Positions 7,521-17,452 of a DNA stretch of 64,000 nucleotides are shown piece by piece. The notes under the pieces are model-generated. The model saw nothing but the letters and a program-made list of their open reading frames with translations. It made no database searches and was not told the origin of the DNA. The DNA is from Segatella copri DSM 18205 (lineage in GTDB: Bacteria; Bacteroidota; Bacteroidia; Bacteroidales; Bacteroidaceae), in the NCBI RefSeq assembly GCF_025151535.1, contig NZ_CP102288.1:2303501-2367500 (forward strand), in the 5' to 3' direction. The position numbers were made by a program, and so were the translations under genes. Every line of letters begins with the position of its first letter. The stretch's first letter is position 1.

Positions 7521-9695
7521 TTAGAATACCTTTACAAAACGGTCGATATCGATAGAAAGGCCTACCGTGAAGGTGCGACCGGTGGTCCTCGCCGAACTCC
7601 AATAATAGTTCTTTGGCGTATAACCGAAAAGATTATCTACCGTAAAGTTCAGATTGACGGCATCCAGGAATCGCTGTTGAAGCGTGAACTTCCACAACTG
7701 ATAACTGCTGTCATGCTTCTTGATGTTCGTATCAGGAGCAGACAGGTATCTGCCTGACAGAGCGGCATTGATGCGATAGAACGAACAGAGCTGACGATCG
7801 TAGTCGAGACGCCAGGTTGCTGAATGCGGACGAGGCTGGGAGAACTGGGAATCTACGCTTCTGCCACCCACATGGAGATAGCTGTAGTCGAGTTTCACAC
7901 CGAGTCCCATATCCGAACGGTACTGGGCACTGAAGTCGATGCCGCTCACCTCGACTCCATCCTCGTTGCAATAACGCGAAGCCACATCCGGCTGACCGGT
8001 TCCCGGGGTATAATCGGCATAATCCTCGGTAGTGATGCGCTTATCATACTTATTATAATAGCCCATCAGGGTAAGACTATACTGACCGGTAAAGAAGCCA
8101 GCATTCTTCACCCTTCCGGTATGCTCCAGCGCCAGGTTGTAGTTGTTGCTCTTCTCCGGCTTCAGATCCGGATTACCGTAAATCATCTGCATACCTGCCA
8201 TATCAAAGTTCATATACATCTCCTTGAGCGTTGGGGCACGGAATCCGCCGGCATAGTTGGCACGGATGGAGAAGCCCTTCCACTTGGTCATCAGAGCCAG
8301 ACGACCGGTAGTAGCATGCTGGCTAGATGCGGAGAAGTAATCATGACGAAGACTTGCCACGATGTTCAACCACTGCAAAGGATTGTAATCGAACTGGGCG
8401 AAGGCATCACATGAATTCTGATTCTTTGATTCATTATCCTCAAACTGATAGGTGGTAAGATAATCGTTCAGGAAATCTGCACCTACCGTCAATGTATTCT
8501 TGCCGAAGATATGGGAATAGAGGGCACGGACGGTGTTCTGACGGTTGGTATAATCGTGGTCGTGAGTACGCTCATCATTCACATATCGAGCCTTGTCATA
8601 CTGGTCGAAGCCGTAAGAAATCTCCAGATTATCATTCTCCGAAAGATTCATCACGGTCTTCAGTCCGGCAGAATAATCCATGTAATGATCATCATAGTTG
8701 CTGCGCTTGCTGATACGATTGAAATAACCGCCACGACCTATCAGTTTTATCTTATCAGAAAGCTTGTAGGTAAGACGCTCCTTCACATTGAAGGTCTCTC
8801 CACCATAGATATGGAGGATGTTGGATTCTGTATCGAAAGGACTGGTGAGCTGAACCTCATCCGATGTGGTGCGCTGGATGCTGGTCTGCGAATTCCACTT
8901 TCCGGCATTGAAGCTGAAGCTTCCACCGTGACGCCACTCCTTGTTGAAGTCGTTGTAGCGGGTGTTGACATTGGCAGTCCAAGGTTCGTTGTTTTCACGT
9001 GAGATGATGTTGATGACTCCGGCTACGGCATTGGCGCCATAGAGCGCCGAAGCAGCCCCCTTTACTATCTCGATACGTCCTACATTATCCAAGTTCAGAC
9101 GACTATAATCTACATTATCCATGGTTTCACCAGCCAATCGCTCGCCATCTACAAGGAAGAGCACGGCATTTCCGCCGAAACCATTCATATTGAGCGAAGT
9201 CTCCTGATTCATGGCATAGCCGAATTCCAGACCCGGCATCTGCTCGGTGAGGAGGTCCTGGATATTGGTAGCATCAGCTATCTTGATATCATTGGCGGTA
9301 ATCAGACGGGTTACCACAGGAGCATCCTTCAGCGCCTTCGGAGTTCGGGTAGCGGTAACCACCACCTGATCGAGGGCTGTAGCATCCGGTTGAAGGCGAA
9401 GCACATGCTGCTCACCTTTTCTCTCATCCGCTTTCAGTACGAAGGTCTGAGTCTGATAGCCCACAAAGCTCACCTTCACTCTCACCGCTCCATCCTTGCT
9501 GTAAGGAATGCGGAAATATCCGTCTTCATCAGTTGTTACCCCACCCTTGGCATTCACCATCTGGACGGTAGCACCCACCAAAGGTGCGCCCGAATCATCA
9601 AGCACCCTACCCACGACATCGCCCTGGGTTTCGGCTTTCAGATTCAGGCACAATCCGCAAAGGATCAGGAATAGTGCGAATATCTTTTGTTTCAT
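7521..9695 (-). CDS. TonB-dependent outer-membrane receptor, haem type (HmuR-like)
   Basis: A 724-residue protein. A signal peptide (MKQKIFALFLILCGLCLNLKA) is followed by a CarboxypepD_reg-like domain (about 25-105), a plug (LDQVVVTATRTPKALKDAPV, IEIVKGAASALYGANAVAG) and a beta-barrel ending in FVKVF. The barrel contains the FRAP and NPDL motifs (GGFRAPTLKEMY, YGNPDLKPEKS) that mark haem/haemoglobin receptors. It is the last gene of an Hmu operon and follows the lipoprotein gene by 35 bp. It would import haem across the outer membrane using TonB-ExbBD energy. Confidence 0.88.
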   Translation of the reverse strand: MKQKIFALFLILCGLCLNLKAETQGDVVGRVLDDSGAPLVGATVQMVNAKGGVTTDEDGYFRIPYSKDGAVRVKVSFVGYQTQTFVLKADERKGEQHVLRLQPDATALDQVVVTATRTPKALKDAPVVTRLITANDIKIADATNIQDLLTEQMPGLEFGYAMNQETSLNMNGFGGNAVLFLVDGERLAGETMDNVDYSRLNLDNVGRIEIVKGAASALYGANAVAGVINIISRENNEPWTANVNTRYNDFNKEWRHGGSFSFNAGKWNSQTSIQRTTSDEVQLTSPFDTESNILHIYGGETFNVKERLTYKLSDKIKLIGRGGYFNRISKRSNYDDHYMDYSAGLKTVMNLSENDNLEISYGFDQYDKARYVNDERTHDHDYTNRQNTVRALYSHIFGKNTLTVGADFLNDYLTTYQFEDNESKNQNSCDAFAQFDYNPLQWLNIVASLRHDYFSASSQHATTGRLALMTKWKGFSIRANYAGGFRAPTLKEMYMNFDMAGMQMIYGNPDLKPEKSNNYNLALEHTGRVKNAGFFTGQYSLTLMGYYNKYDKRITTEDYADYTPGTGQPDVASRYCNEDGVEVSGIDFSAQYRSDMGLGVKLDYSYLHVGGRSVDSQFSQPRPHSATWRLDYDRQLCSFYRINAALSGRYLSAPDTNIKKHDSSYQLWKFTLQQRFLDAVNLNFTVDNLFGYTPKNYYWSSARTTGRTFTVGLSIDIDRFVKVF

Positions 9696-9730
9696 CGAAT
9701 TATATCAAAGTTTATCCTGAAACAATCCTT

Positions 9731-10213
9731 TTATTTTGTACAAACAAACTTAGCAATCATCGGCATAGGCATCTTGCCATACTGCACAGAATAGTTGACG
9801 GTTAGGGTGTTGTCCCTTAATGTACCCTGCAAAGTAACGGTATAGTTTTTCTCAGCACCATTTACGGTAATAGTACCGGCATAGCTTTCCTGAGAGAAAG
9901 CATAAGCACCGTTAGAACCTGAAACCTTCACAGCAGGTACCTCCAGAGCAGGAAGAGCCATCATGCCCTCGCCACAAGCTGGCAATGTAACCTTGACTGT
10001 AGCATCATCAACAGCCTCAATCTTCATGGTAAGGTTATCGTATGTAGAAGCCGTGCCCATTACAGTCATATCCAAACTTCCGGTATAGGTACCCGCAATT
10101 TCCTTTGCCGCAGCTACTGCTACAGGATCATCATCACTGCTGCAAGAGCTGAATGCTACACACATAGAAACCAAAGCCAACATCATGGCCATCATTGTCT
10201 TAAACTTTTTCAT
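9731..10213 (-). CDS. Calycin-like lipoprotein of the haem operon
   Basis: A 160-residue protein with a lipoprotein signal peptide (lipobox VAFSSC, then SSDDD, an acidic tail). The mature part is rich in beta strands (GTYTGSLDMTVMG, YTVTLQGTLRDNTLTVNYSV) and resembles the Calycin_like family found beside TonB receptors in Prevotella and Bacteroides. Its position corresponds to HmuY, which binds haem at the cell surface and passes it to HmuR. Sequence similarity to HmuY itself is not evident, so the haem-binding role is inferred from position. Confidence 0.7.
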   Translation of the reverse strand: MKKFKTMMAMMLALVSMCVAFSSCSSDDDPVAVAAAKEIAGTYTGSLDMTVMGTASTYDNLTMKIEAVDDATVKVTLPACGEGMMALPALEVPAVKVSGSNGAYAFSQESYAGTITVNGAEKNYTVTLQGTLRDNTLTVNYSVQYGKMPMPMIAKFVCTK

Positions 10214-10260
10214 TTTTCTTTATTTTTCTTTTAGTTACAATATTATTTATTCAAGTTCAG

Positions 10261-10391
10261 AAGTTAAAGAAGTTAAAGGAGTTATCGCTCCCTACGGTCG
10301 CAGAGGAGTTAAGACAATAGTCTTTTTGGCGTAGTTTTTAAGCAGCAAGACATACGTCTTAACTCCTTAACTTCTTTAACTCCTTTAACTT
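10261..10391. repeat. Long inverted repeat in the haem operon
   Basis: The left arm (10261-10283, AAGTTAAAGAAGTTAAAGG) is matched by its complement at about 10360-10391 (CTTCTTTAACTCCTTTAACTT). Both arms are built from a short GTTAAAGAA-type unit. It fills the gap between the DUF2149 and lipoprotein genes and could form a long hairpin in the mRNA, separating membrane-complex expression from that of the surface lipoprotein and receptor. Confidence 0.65.
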
Positions 10392-10411
10392 CCTGATATA
10401 CGGAAATTCAA

Positions 10412-10756
10412 TTATTTATCTTCCGGAACATAGATGATTTCGCCATTCTCCAACTGGTAAGCAATGCCTACCTTCTTTCCCCTGTTGCCAGACTTCTTAC
10501 TCTGGTCTTCTGAAGGGGTATAGCGATTGATTTTCTGTCCATCCTTGGTAATGATTTCCATATTCTCCTTGCCAGGGTTCTTCACCATCGTGAAGTTATC
10601 CTTGCTGAACATTTCCGTCATATTATAGCGCGAAACGAGGGCTACCATCAGGGCGAGGGCAAACACCATCGCCACATCAAAGAGGTTGCTCACTACGCTC
10701 ATCGGATCATCATCCTCGCCATCATGCGCAAGCCTATTTCTGCGTCTCTGTCTCAT
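10412..10756 (-). CDS. DUF2149 membrane protein of the haem operon (HmuV-position)
   Basis: A 114-residue protein with an N-terminal basic cytoplasmic stretch (MRQRRRNRLAHDGEDDDP), one membrane helix (VSNLFDVAMVFALALMVALV) and a soluble C-terminal domain ending NGEIIYVPEDK. The architecture is ExbD-like and matches the DUF2149 proteins conserved in hmu operons. With the TolQ/ExbB-like protein encoded upstream it may form a dedicated energy-transducing complex. It starts 39 bp after the preceding gene. Confidence 0.8.
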   Translation of the reverse strand: MRQRRRNRLAHDGEDDDPMSVVSNLFDVAMVFALALMVALVSRYNMTEMFSKDNFTMVKNPGKENMEIITKDGQKINRYTPSEDQSKKSGNRGKKVGIAYQLENGEIIYVPEDK

Positions 10757-10795
10757 AAATTATATATCTTTACTTTTTTACCTTTAAAAGCCTTT

Positions 10796-11386
10796 TTACT
10801 TTTCCTCCAAAAGGTCTGCCATAAACTCGAGGTTGCTCATATCCTCAGTGTACCAGCGGTTCTTGGTCTGCTTGGTTACGAAACCGATGGCAGCAGAGAA
10901 CAATCCCACTACGGTGGTAGCGAAAGCCACCTGCATATTGTAAGCCATCGAAGCAATATCGCCGGTAGAAAGACCTACCAGGGCAGGACCCATCGGAATC
11001 AAGGTACCCATCAAACCGAGCATCGGACCCATCTTCAAAAGTGTAGAAGGAAGAGAAAGATCCTTCTCAACAAACTGGGTATACTGGTCGAGGATGCGGT
11101 TTACCTGCGCCTTGCTCTGACGGTTGTCCACGAGTTTCTTCATATAGGAAACGATGACAGCCTGCTTGTTCTTCGGCAAGCGATCGCCCAAGGTATCGAT
11201 GTTATCGAGTGTCAGGGTGTTCATCTGTTCACGAATCTCCGCACCCGACTTGCGCTTTACAAGATACTGTCCGAAGAAACCTCCGAGGAGCAGCAAGGCT
11301 CTGAGGAAGAAGAAAATCAACAAAATAATCACAGGAACCAGCATGCCTGTGGAAATCCAAAACAATACGTCTGATATGTAAGTCAT
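10796..11386 (-). CDS. MotA/TolQ/ExbB proton channel family protein (HmuU-position)
   Basis: A 196-residue protein with an N-terminal helix (WISTGMLVPVIILLIFFFL) and two later helices with the family motif (LLKMGPMLGLMGTLIPMGPALVGLSTGDI, FATTVVGLFSAAIGFV). Family members form the proton-conducting stator of energy-transducing complexes at the inner membrane. It lies between the HmuT-position protein and DUF2149 in the Hmu operon and probably powers haem uptake or HmuS function. Confidence 0.88.
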   Translation of the reverse strand: MTYISDVLFWISTGMLVPVIILLIFFFLRALLLLGGFFGQYLVKRKSGAEIREQMNTLTLDNIDTLGDRLPKNKQAVIVSYMKKLVDNRQSKAQVNRILDQYTQFVEKDLSLPSTLLKMGPMLGLMGTLIPMGPALVGLSTGDIASMAYNMQVAFATTVVGLFSAAIGFVTKQTKNRWYTEDMSNLEFMADLLEEK

Positions 11387-11442
11387 CTTTATTTTATAAT
11401 GTTAAGTGTTGAATGTTAAATGTTAAGTTGGGGCTTGCGCCT

Positions 11443-12138
11443 TTATAACTTTTGGGATAAGCGCTGCATCTTGATGCGATAGCAGCCCCATCCGATAGCC
11501 ATTCCTACGATGACGATGGCGATGACGCCAAGAAGTGAGAGGGCATCGAAACTGTTGAATCCTGCCACGGCTGTCCTGCCATTCACCGTACCGATAATGC
11601 CCATCAATCCGAGCAGCACCTCTACCAGGAAAAGCAGTTCCAAGCGGATTGGTCGCTCCGGCAAGAGCCATCTCAAACCGTAGGTGAATACCGGCGTCAA
11701 GACCAGCAGCACTACGGCAAGCACCCATGCCACTACCTGGAACGATACGCCAGGAAGCAGGAAGATGGTCATCACCAAAACGCTGAAAAGCACTGGGAAA
11801 ACCAGCAAACCCGGGAAATACTTCAGGAAGATGAAGAACACCCATTTGCGGCGGCTCACATGTTCCGAAGTCTTCAGATCTACGTGGTGCACACAGAAAA
11901 GCATCGTGAGTGCCACGTCGATACTCAGCAGCACCGCCATATCGAGCATCAGCTTCTGGTCGGCTATCCAGGCCGCAATCTGCGTCTTCGACTGCTCGAT
12001 GGCGAATGGCCAGGTCATTCCCACGAAGAAGGCTACGAGCACCGAGATGATCATAATCTCCTTCACTCCGTAGAAGGTCTGCTTCAGCACAAAACTGAAG
12101 CAAACCAATATCATCATTACAAAAACTAATGTCTCCAC
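11443..12138 (-). CDS. Polytopic membrane protein of the haem operon (HmuT-position)
   Basis: A 231-residue protein with about six hydrophobic helices, beginning METLVFVMMILVCFSFVLKQ and ending in a basic tail (CYRIKMQRLSQKL). It matches the unnamed membrane protein located between the CobN-like and ExbB-like genes in Bacteroidota hmu operons. An overlapping open frame reaching 12187 has no membrane character and was rejected. Short direct repeats (GTTAAGTGTTGAATG) lie on both sides of the gene. Confidence 0.8.
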   Translation of the reverse strand: METLVFVMMILVCFSFVLKQTFYGVKEIMIISVLVAFFVGMTWPFAIEQSKTQIAAWIADQKLMLDMAVLLSIDVALTMLFCVHHVDLKTSEHVSRRKWVFFIFLKYFPGLLVFPVLFSVLVMTIFLLPGVSFQVVAWVLAVVLLVLTPVFTYGLRWLLPERPIRLELLFLVEVLLGLMGIIGTVNGRTAVAGFNSFDALSLLGVIAIVIVGMAIGWGCYRIKMQRLSQKL

Positions 12139-12201
12139 TTTTTTTCAATGTTAAGTGTTGAATGTTAAGTGTTAAATTATTCTTCACTGTTAAGTGTTGA
12201 A

Positions 12202-15200
12202 TTATTCTTCACTCATCATTTTGCGACGACGTCGCAAATATACGGCGAGCACAACGAATGCTACGATGACGATGACACCTACAACGATACCGCTCACCAC
12301 AGTGGTGGTCTTCTGAGCTTCCTCATTCAGCGTCTCCTTCTTCATTACCATACCCTTGTCGCTGCTGTTCTTCGCAGCCTCAGCATCGCGGATCTGCTCT
12401 ACATTCTGCTGATATTCCTTGGCAGAAGCAGCATCGGTCTTGCTGGCGATATAGTTGCGCAGCTTGGCATTGTCGCAGACAAAACCGGAGCATGAAGGCT
12501 TATACTTGTTCACGGTCTCGGTATGGAGCTTGGCGATGTCCTTGAGCTGCTGAGGAGTAGCCTTCCACATTCCCTTGCGGGCACTCTCCATCATCACGGC
12601 GGTCATCTCCATCAGAGCAGCCGGATTCTGCTTGTCGAAGAACTCCTTGGTGCCGAGATTGTACTTGTCCTTGACATATACATTATAGATCTCGTCCCAC
12701 ATCTCCTTGTCGATTGCCTTTGGCTTCATCACATTCCAGCCGTAGGTATTGGTTACGATTTCGGCGAATGTGCTGGCACTGCTGGCTCCACCCTTCATCT
12801 TCTCCTTGATATAGGCAGGATTGAAGATGGTGGTTCTGCCCTCGATACCGATAGCCTCCTTCACCTCCTGCATTCTCATATTGCTATGGTTGCGATAGTC
12901 GGCGAGATAAGCATCCGGATCCTTACCGGTTACGTTGCGGACTGCGAGGTTCATACCTCCCATGAATTCATATACGTGGTCGAGACTCAAAGCACCCCAA
13001 GTGTTGCTCTGTCGTGGCTGAACTACCACATCAGTACGGGTCAGCGCTGCCTCGAAAGCAGCCTTGCGAACGGTCTCCCAGTTCTTCTCATCACCGTAGT
13101 AGGCACCCATATTGTTCATATAGACCTCGGCAATCTGACTCTCCTTATCCCAGCGGTCGCCTGCGGTTACCATCTCCTGGATACCGGTACCATAGTTGCC
13201 GTTTACGCCACCAAAGACACGATACATACTTACCTCGCGGGCCTCCTTTGGCGACATGCCCTTCTCTACGAGCACTCTTTCGGATTCGGTAACACCGGCT
13301 TTCACTAGGTTATCATACTTATCACCCTTGGCATTTGCCGCCATCTCTATCGCCTTGTTGATGAGGAAGAGACGGGATGCTGCCAGGTCGCGGAGCTGAC
13401 CGGAAGTCTGAACCACGACATCGATGCGAGGACGGCCCAACTGCTTGGATGGGATGAGACGCAGATCGGTAACACGACCGAAAGCATCTCTTACCGGTTC
13501 TACACCGAGCATATAGAGAATCTGAGCGATGGTAGCACCCTCCGTTTCGATAAACTCGCTACTCCAGAGCGTATAGCTCACCTTACGAGGATATTCACCC
13601 TTATGTCGCTCGCAATACATCTTGATGGTATTGTCGCAAAGTTCCTTCGCCTTCTCCCAGGCATCCTCCGAAGGCGTATTCTCCACATTGATTGAGAAGA
13701 GGTTTCTACCGGTAGGCAGAGTGTTCGGATTCACAATCAGATCACCACCAGGAGATGGAGCAGTAAAGCCGCCATTCAGGGCATTCATCAGAGAAGACAT
13801 CTCGTTGAGCGGACTCTGACGGAGCGCCTCCGAATACTTGCCCACATTCTGCAAGGCATGCTCTACGGTAGTAATCGCCTGAGCCAGATGAATCTGCTGA
13901 CGGGTATATTTAGGTGCTTTCGACATCATCATACCCTTATCTTTAGAAGATTTCTGAGATGCTTTGCCTTTGCCGGCTTTCGACATCTTCGCCTTCTTCA
14001 AATCCTCCTGATACCATTTCTGTCCCTTCTTGATGGCTTCCATCATCTTGTCAGGGAAGCGACCGGTCTGCTCCATCTTCTCAAAAGCCTCACGACTCAT
14101 CTGCGGAATCTTCTTCTTATGAGAAACCTTGGCAGCACGGAGTTCGCTTACCGTACGGTGGTCTACCCTCTTCGGCTTCGCCTCCTTCGCTCCACCCATC
14201 TGATCTGCCATCTGCATCATCATCTGGATAGGATCCGGAGCTGCCTGCATCGCCTCTACCTTACGGGCCATCTGGAGTTCGGCAGGAGTGATTCCAACAT
14301 AACGGCAGATGTATTCATCAGAAACCGAGGCTGAACCCAGAAGCTGGGTCACAGTGTTGCGTGCCTTGCTCAGATAGAGACGGTCGAAAAGCTGCTTGTG
14401 CTTCTCCACACCCTCCTGGGCACGACCTTTCAACTTATCTACTGCCAACATTCCGTAGGCAATAGGATCTGTAGCCATCGCATAGACACTGGTGCGGACA
14501 TCATCAGTATCGTATGGCACACCCAGAGTATAGAGCTTGCCGGTAATCTTCTCGTTTGCCAACTCTTCCTCAAAGTTCTCTACTCTCGCGATTTCATCTG
14601 CAGAATAAGGCTTGTTCATCTGCTTGGCATCGAGACCCAGTTCTCGGGCGATTCCCATCTTCACGGTCAGCGCCTTCACCTTGAGCGACTGTTCGGCAGA
14701 TGCCTTCTTTTCGTAAGACTGGATGGCATCACTCAACTGCTTATAAGTCTGTCGCAATTCGCTCTCCTTGAAAGGAGGGGTGAGATAGCTCTGGGTCTGG
14801 GCATAGGTGCGGCGCTTGGCAATCATCGCCTCGCCCACATTGCCGATGGTATATATATAAAGATGTGGAACCACACCAATCAATCGGTCACTCCAGTCGT
14901 TGCTGTCGAGTGCCACCTGCTTTCTCGGGGTATATTCCAGCGAACCGTGGGTTCCGAAATGGATGAGAGCATCAGCACTGAAACCATAACGTGCCCAGAG
15001 ATAAGAGGCAACATAAGTGTAAGGAGGTGCCTGGTCGGTGCCATGCACAATCTTGAAGGAGTCGCCTCCCACGCCTGCCATCACCTGTGGAAGCAGAGCC
15101 ACATTACCGAACTGCAGTCTTGCCACCGCCAACTTACCGTCATCGGTAGCCATATATTTGCCTGGGAAGGAACCATAGAGCTGATTCATCTCCTTGATCA

Positions 15201-16593
15201 TCTTCTTAGACAAAGCCTTCTGGGTCCATCCGGCAAACTGCTGGGCGGTAACCAGGGCAGGATGTCCCGACTGGAGGAATTGGGTATAGGCTCCCTCGGC
15301 ATAGGTTCCGAAGACGGCACCCTGAGCCTGGATCATCTTTGCCAGTTCCTGAGGATTGGCTGGCAACTTGCCTACATTGTATCCCTCATTCTTCAAGCGA
15401 ACCAGGAGATTGTAGAGCGATGGAACCACTTCCATTCCCGAAGCGGTGAGTGCATTCTGACCGGGACCCTTGAAGTAGAAGATGGCGATGCGCTTGCTGC
15501 TGTTCTTCTTGTTCTTCAGATTCACATAACCCTGCACGCTCTCCACGAAACTCTCCATTCTGTCTGGGATGCCGTAAACCTCCTGCAAGCCCTCCTTGTT
15601 GATGCGCTGTCCGAAAACCACGTATGGACGGATGGCACCATCAATCTCCGGAGTCACGATGCTCTGCGACATGAAACCGCCATTCATTCCCTGCTTGTCG
15701 TTCTCCCAATCGGTGGTCAAGCGGTTGATATTAAGAGGTGAGAACAATGGAATATTCTTCTGCTTCAGGAACTCAACGAAGTAATCGCCCAGTCTGCCAT
15801 GCGCCATATTCACTACGGCATTCGCCTGAATACTGTCAGCATGATGACCGGCAATAAAGCTCTGCAGCTGGTTGATGCGATACACCATGAATCCCTTCTT
15901 CTCGAAAGCTTTTTCCATATCAGGAGCCGCACCCATAAAACCGGTGAGCAAGATGGTAGGAGCACCTTTCTTATATAATCCGTTCTTCGCCAGGAAGGCA
16001 TTGTACTCACGGATGCTGTTGAAACCCAGCTCATCGCCTTTTTCATCCTTCGGGTCGAAATGAGTCAGGAGATAGTTTGGTCGCTCATCCACACGTTCCG
16101 GTTCTGGAGCCATGAACTTCTTTCCGTCTATAAACTTACGGATGTAAGCGAGCATACTGTGATAATTCTTCTTGCTGCCGTTCTCGATGTACTGCATCAG
16201 ATAATCTGCATCGAAGTTATCTACCGATACGATATTGTTGGCTGGGTTGGTAGCAGCATGAGTCAGGGTCGGCACCTTATAGGAAGCCTCTTCCAACTGC
16301 TTGCGCTGGTTCTCGTCAATTCGGAGTCCCATACCATTCACGATAATCATATCGTAATCATCCAGATGATCGAAATCATCGGTCGTGATCTCACTCAGTT
16401 TAATCATCGCATTGTCGTTGGCATGCGAAATCTGTCCCAGCGCAATAGCCTGATAGTTGAGGAAAGCGATGCGGGTAGTACCCACCCAGGCAGAGTAAGC
16501 CTTCGCCAAACCTCCCAGAACGATCACAGCCAATAAGGCCAGGAAGATGTGTTTCTTTTTAATCTTTCTGATTTTTCCTAATCCTTTTTTCAT
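12202..16593 (-). CDS. hmuS: HmuS: CobN-like haem-processing protein
   Basis: A 1463-residue member of the CobN/Mg-chelatase large-subunit superfamily, tethered at both ends: one N-terminal helix after a basic start (KKKHIFLALLAVIVLGGLA) and a C-terminal helix before RRRRKMMSEE. CobN-type blocks are present (LIHFGTHGSLEYTPRKQVAL, MYRVFGGVNGNYGTGIQEMV). In haem operons this family is thought to remove iron from haem anaerobically rather than make cobalamin, since no cobalamin genes are nearby. I chose ATG 16593, preceded by AAAAAAGGAATAGAT; the open frame extends to 16638 without a better start. A Lys/Met/Ser-rich low-complexity stretch lies near residues 830-910. Confidence 0.9.
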   Translation of the reverse strand: MKKGLGKIRKIKKKHIFLALLAVIVLGGLAKAYSAWVGTTRIAFLNYQAIALGQISHANDNAMIKLSEITTDDFDHLDDYDMIIVNGMGLRIDENQRKQLEEASYKVPTLTHAATNPANNIVSVDNFDADYLMQYIENGSKKNYHSMLAYIRKFIDGKKFMAPEPERVDERPNYLLTHFDPKDEKGDELGFNSIREYNAFLAKNGLYKKGAPTILLTGFMGAAPDMEKAFEKKGFMVYRINQLQSFIAGHHADSIQANAVVNMAHGRLGDYFVEFLKQKNIPLFSPLNINRLTTDWENDKQGMNGGFMSQSIVTPEIDGAIRPYVVFGQRINKEGLQEVYGIPDRMESFVESVQGYVNLKNKKNSSKRIAIFYFKGPGQNALTASGMEVVPSLYNLLVRLKNEGYNVGKLPANPQELAKMIQAQGAVFGTYAEGAYTQFLQSGHPALVTAQQFAGWTQKALSKKMIKEMNQLYGSFPGKYMATDDGKLAVARLQFGNVALLPQVMAGVGGDSFKIVHGTDQAPPYTYVASYLWARYGFSADALIHFGTHGSLEYTPRKQVALDSNDWSDRLIGVVPHLYIYTIGNVGEAMIAKRRTYAQTQSYLTPPFKESELRQTYKQLSDAIQSYEKKASAEQSLKVKALTVKMGIARELGLDAKQMNKPYSADEIARVENFEEELANEKITGKLYTLGVPYDTDDVRTSVYAMATDPIAYGMLAVDKLKGRAQEGVEKHKQLFDRLYLSKARNTVTQLLGSASVSDEYICRYVGITPAELQMARKVEAMQAAPDPIQMMMQMADQMGGAKEAKPKRVDHRTVSELRAAKVSHKKKIPQMSREAFEKMEQTGRFPDKMMEAIKKGQKWYQEDLKKAKMSKAGKGKASQKSSKDKGMMMSKAPKYTRQQIHLAQAITTVEHALQNVGKYSEALRQSPLNEMSSLMNALNGGFTAPSPGGDLIVNPNTLPTGRNLFSINVENTPSEDAWEKAKELCDNTIKMYCERHKGEYPRKVSYTLWSSEFIETEGATIAQILYMLGVEPVRDAFGRVTDLRLIPSKQLGRPRIDVVVQTSGQLRDLAASRLFLINKAIEMAANAKGDKYDNLVKAGVTESERVLVEKGMSPKEAREVSMYRVFGGVNGNYGTGIQEMVTAGDRWDKESQIAEVYMNNMGAYYGDEKNWETVRKAAFEAALTRTDVVVQPRQSNTWGALSLDHVYEFMGGMNLAVRNVTGKDPDAYLADYRNHSNMRMQEVKEAIGIEGRTTIFNPAYIKEKMKGGASSASTFAEIVTNTYGWNVMKPKAIDKEMWDEIYNVYVKDKYNLGTKEFFDKQNPAALMEMTAVMMESARKGMWKATPQQLKDIAKLHTETVNKYKPSCSGFVCDNAKLRNYIASKTDAASAKEYQQNVEQIRDAEAAKNSSDKGMVMKKETLNEEAQKTTTVVSGIVVGVIVIVAFVVLAVYLRRRRKMMSEE

Positions 16594-16627
16594 ATCTATT
16601 CCTTTTTTCGGGCTGCAAAGGTAAGGC

Positions 16628-16834
16628 TTACTTACCAAAGAAGAGATTCAGACGGTCGTTGCCAACCGGCTGGATGATATAATCAATGTTCTGACGCTCT
16701 AATCTAGTTATGGCAAAAGACTCATATTTCTTGTTGAAGGTGTAGAGCACCAGGCGGCGCACGCCCTTCTTATATTCATATATATGATTCATCAGAACCT
16801 TCAAATCTACTGGTGTTGCGATTTCCTGCTGCAT
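16628..16834 (-). CDS. DUF2023 family protein
   Basis: A 68-residue protein from ATG 16834 (MQQEIATPVDLKVLMNHIYEYKKG), matching the short DUF2023 proteins found between flavodoxin and HmuS in Bacteroidota haem operons. The function is unknown; a link between flavodoxin electrons and HmuS is a reasonable inference from its constant position. An upstream in-frame ATG at 16864 gives ten extra residues that look less likely. Confidence 0.8.
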   Translation of the reverse strand: MQQEIATPVDLKVLMNHIYEYKKGVRRLVLYTFNKKYESFAITRLERQNIDYIIQPVGNDRLNLFFGK

Positions 16835-16919
16835 ACTATCCGAATTAATCAAGTTTAAAATCAAGAATCAGAGAATTCCATCATTCTCTAATTCTTGAAA
16901 GATACATTTTTAGAAATAA

Positions 16920-17414
16920 TTATAACGCTGGCTTGATGGCCTCGAGCCAGGCATCGATGCGCTCCTCTGTCTTGTCGTCCTCGTTCACCTCGTCGAGTGC
17001 GAGTCCCAGGAACTTATCGCCATCAATCGCCTCACTGTCATCATAGGTGTATCCATCCGTAGAAACACCAGGCAATACGGTAGCACCAGCCTCAACGGCA
17101 GCATCGTAGAGTTCCTTCATGCCGCCACAGAATGTATCAGGGTAAGACTCGCTGTCGCCACAACCAAACAGGGCCACAGTCTTGCCAGCCAAACCGGCAC
17201 TCTTCAATGTCTTCACGCCATCATACCAGTCATCCTGCATCTCGCCGGCACCCCAGGTAGAAGTACCGAGAAGAAGATTCTCATGACTTGTGATAGTAGC
17301 GTCATCGATGTTAGCTACATCTACAGCTTCCACGCCCAACTTAGAGGCGATGGTTTCGGCAATCGACTGGCATGAGCCAGTGGAAGAGCCATAAATTACG
17401 ATTGTTGTTTTCAT
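16920..17414 (-). CDS. Flavodoxin
   Basis: A 164-residue long-chain-type flavodoxin with the FMN phosphate loop GSSTGSCQSIAE (residues 9-20), the aromatic isoalloxazine loop STWGAGEMQDDWYD and ALFGCGDSESYPDTFCGG. It would carry electrons in the cytoplasm. As first gene of the Hmu operon it is the likely donor for HmuS-dependent haem reduction. A -7 promoter box lies just upstream. Confidence 0.93.
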   Translation of the reverse strand: MKTTIVIYGSSTGSCQSIAETIASKLGVEAVDVANIDDATITSHENLLLGTSTWGAGEMQDDWYDGVKTLKSAGLAGKTVALFGCGDSESYPDTFCGGMKELYDAAVEAGATVLPGVSTDGYTYDDSEAIDGDKFLGLALDEVNEDDKTEERIDAWLEAIKPAL

Positions 17415-17452
17415 TTGTCTATCTTACTTTTAGTTACATTTATTTTCGGGTG

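Noticed and set aside
12523..15741. Long plus-strand open frames inside hmuS (up to 447 aa)
   Set aside because: They are antisense to a clear CobN-family gene and show no motifs; their compositions are typical shadow frames.
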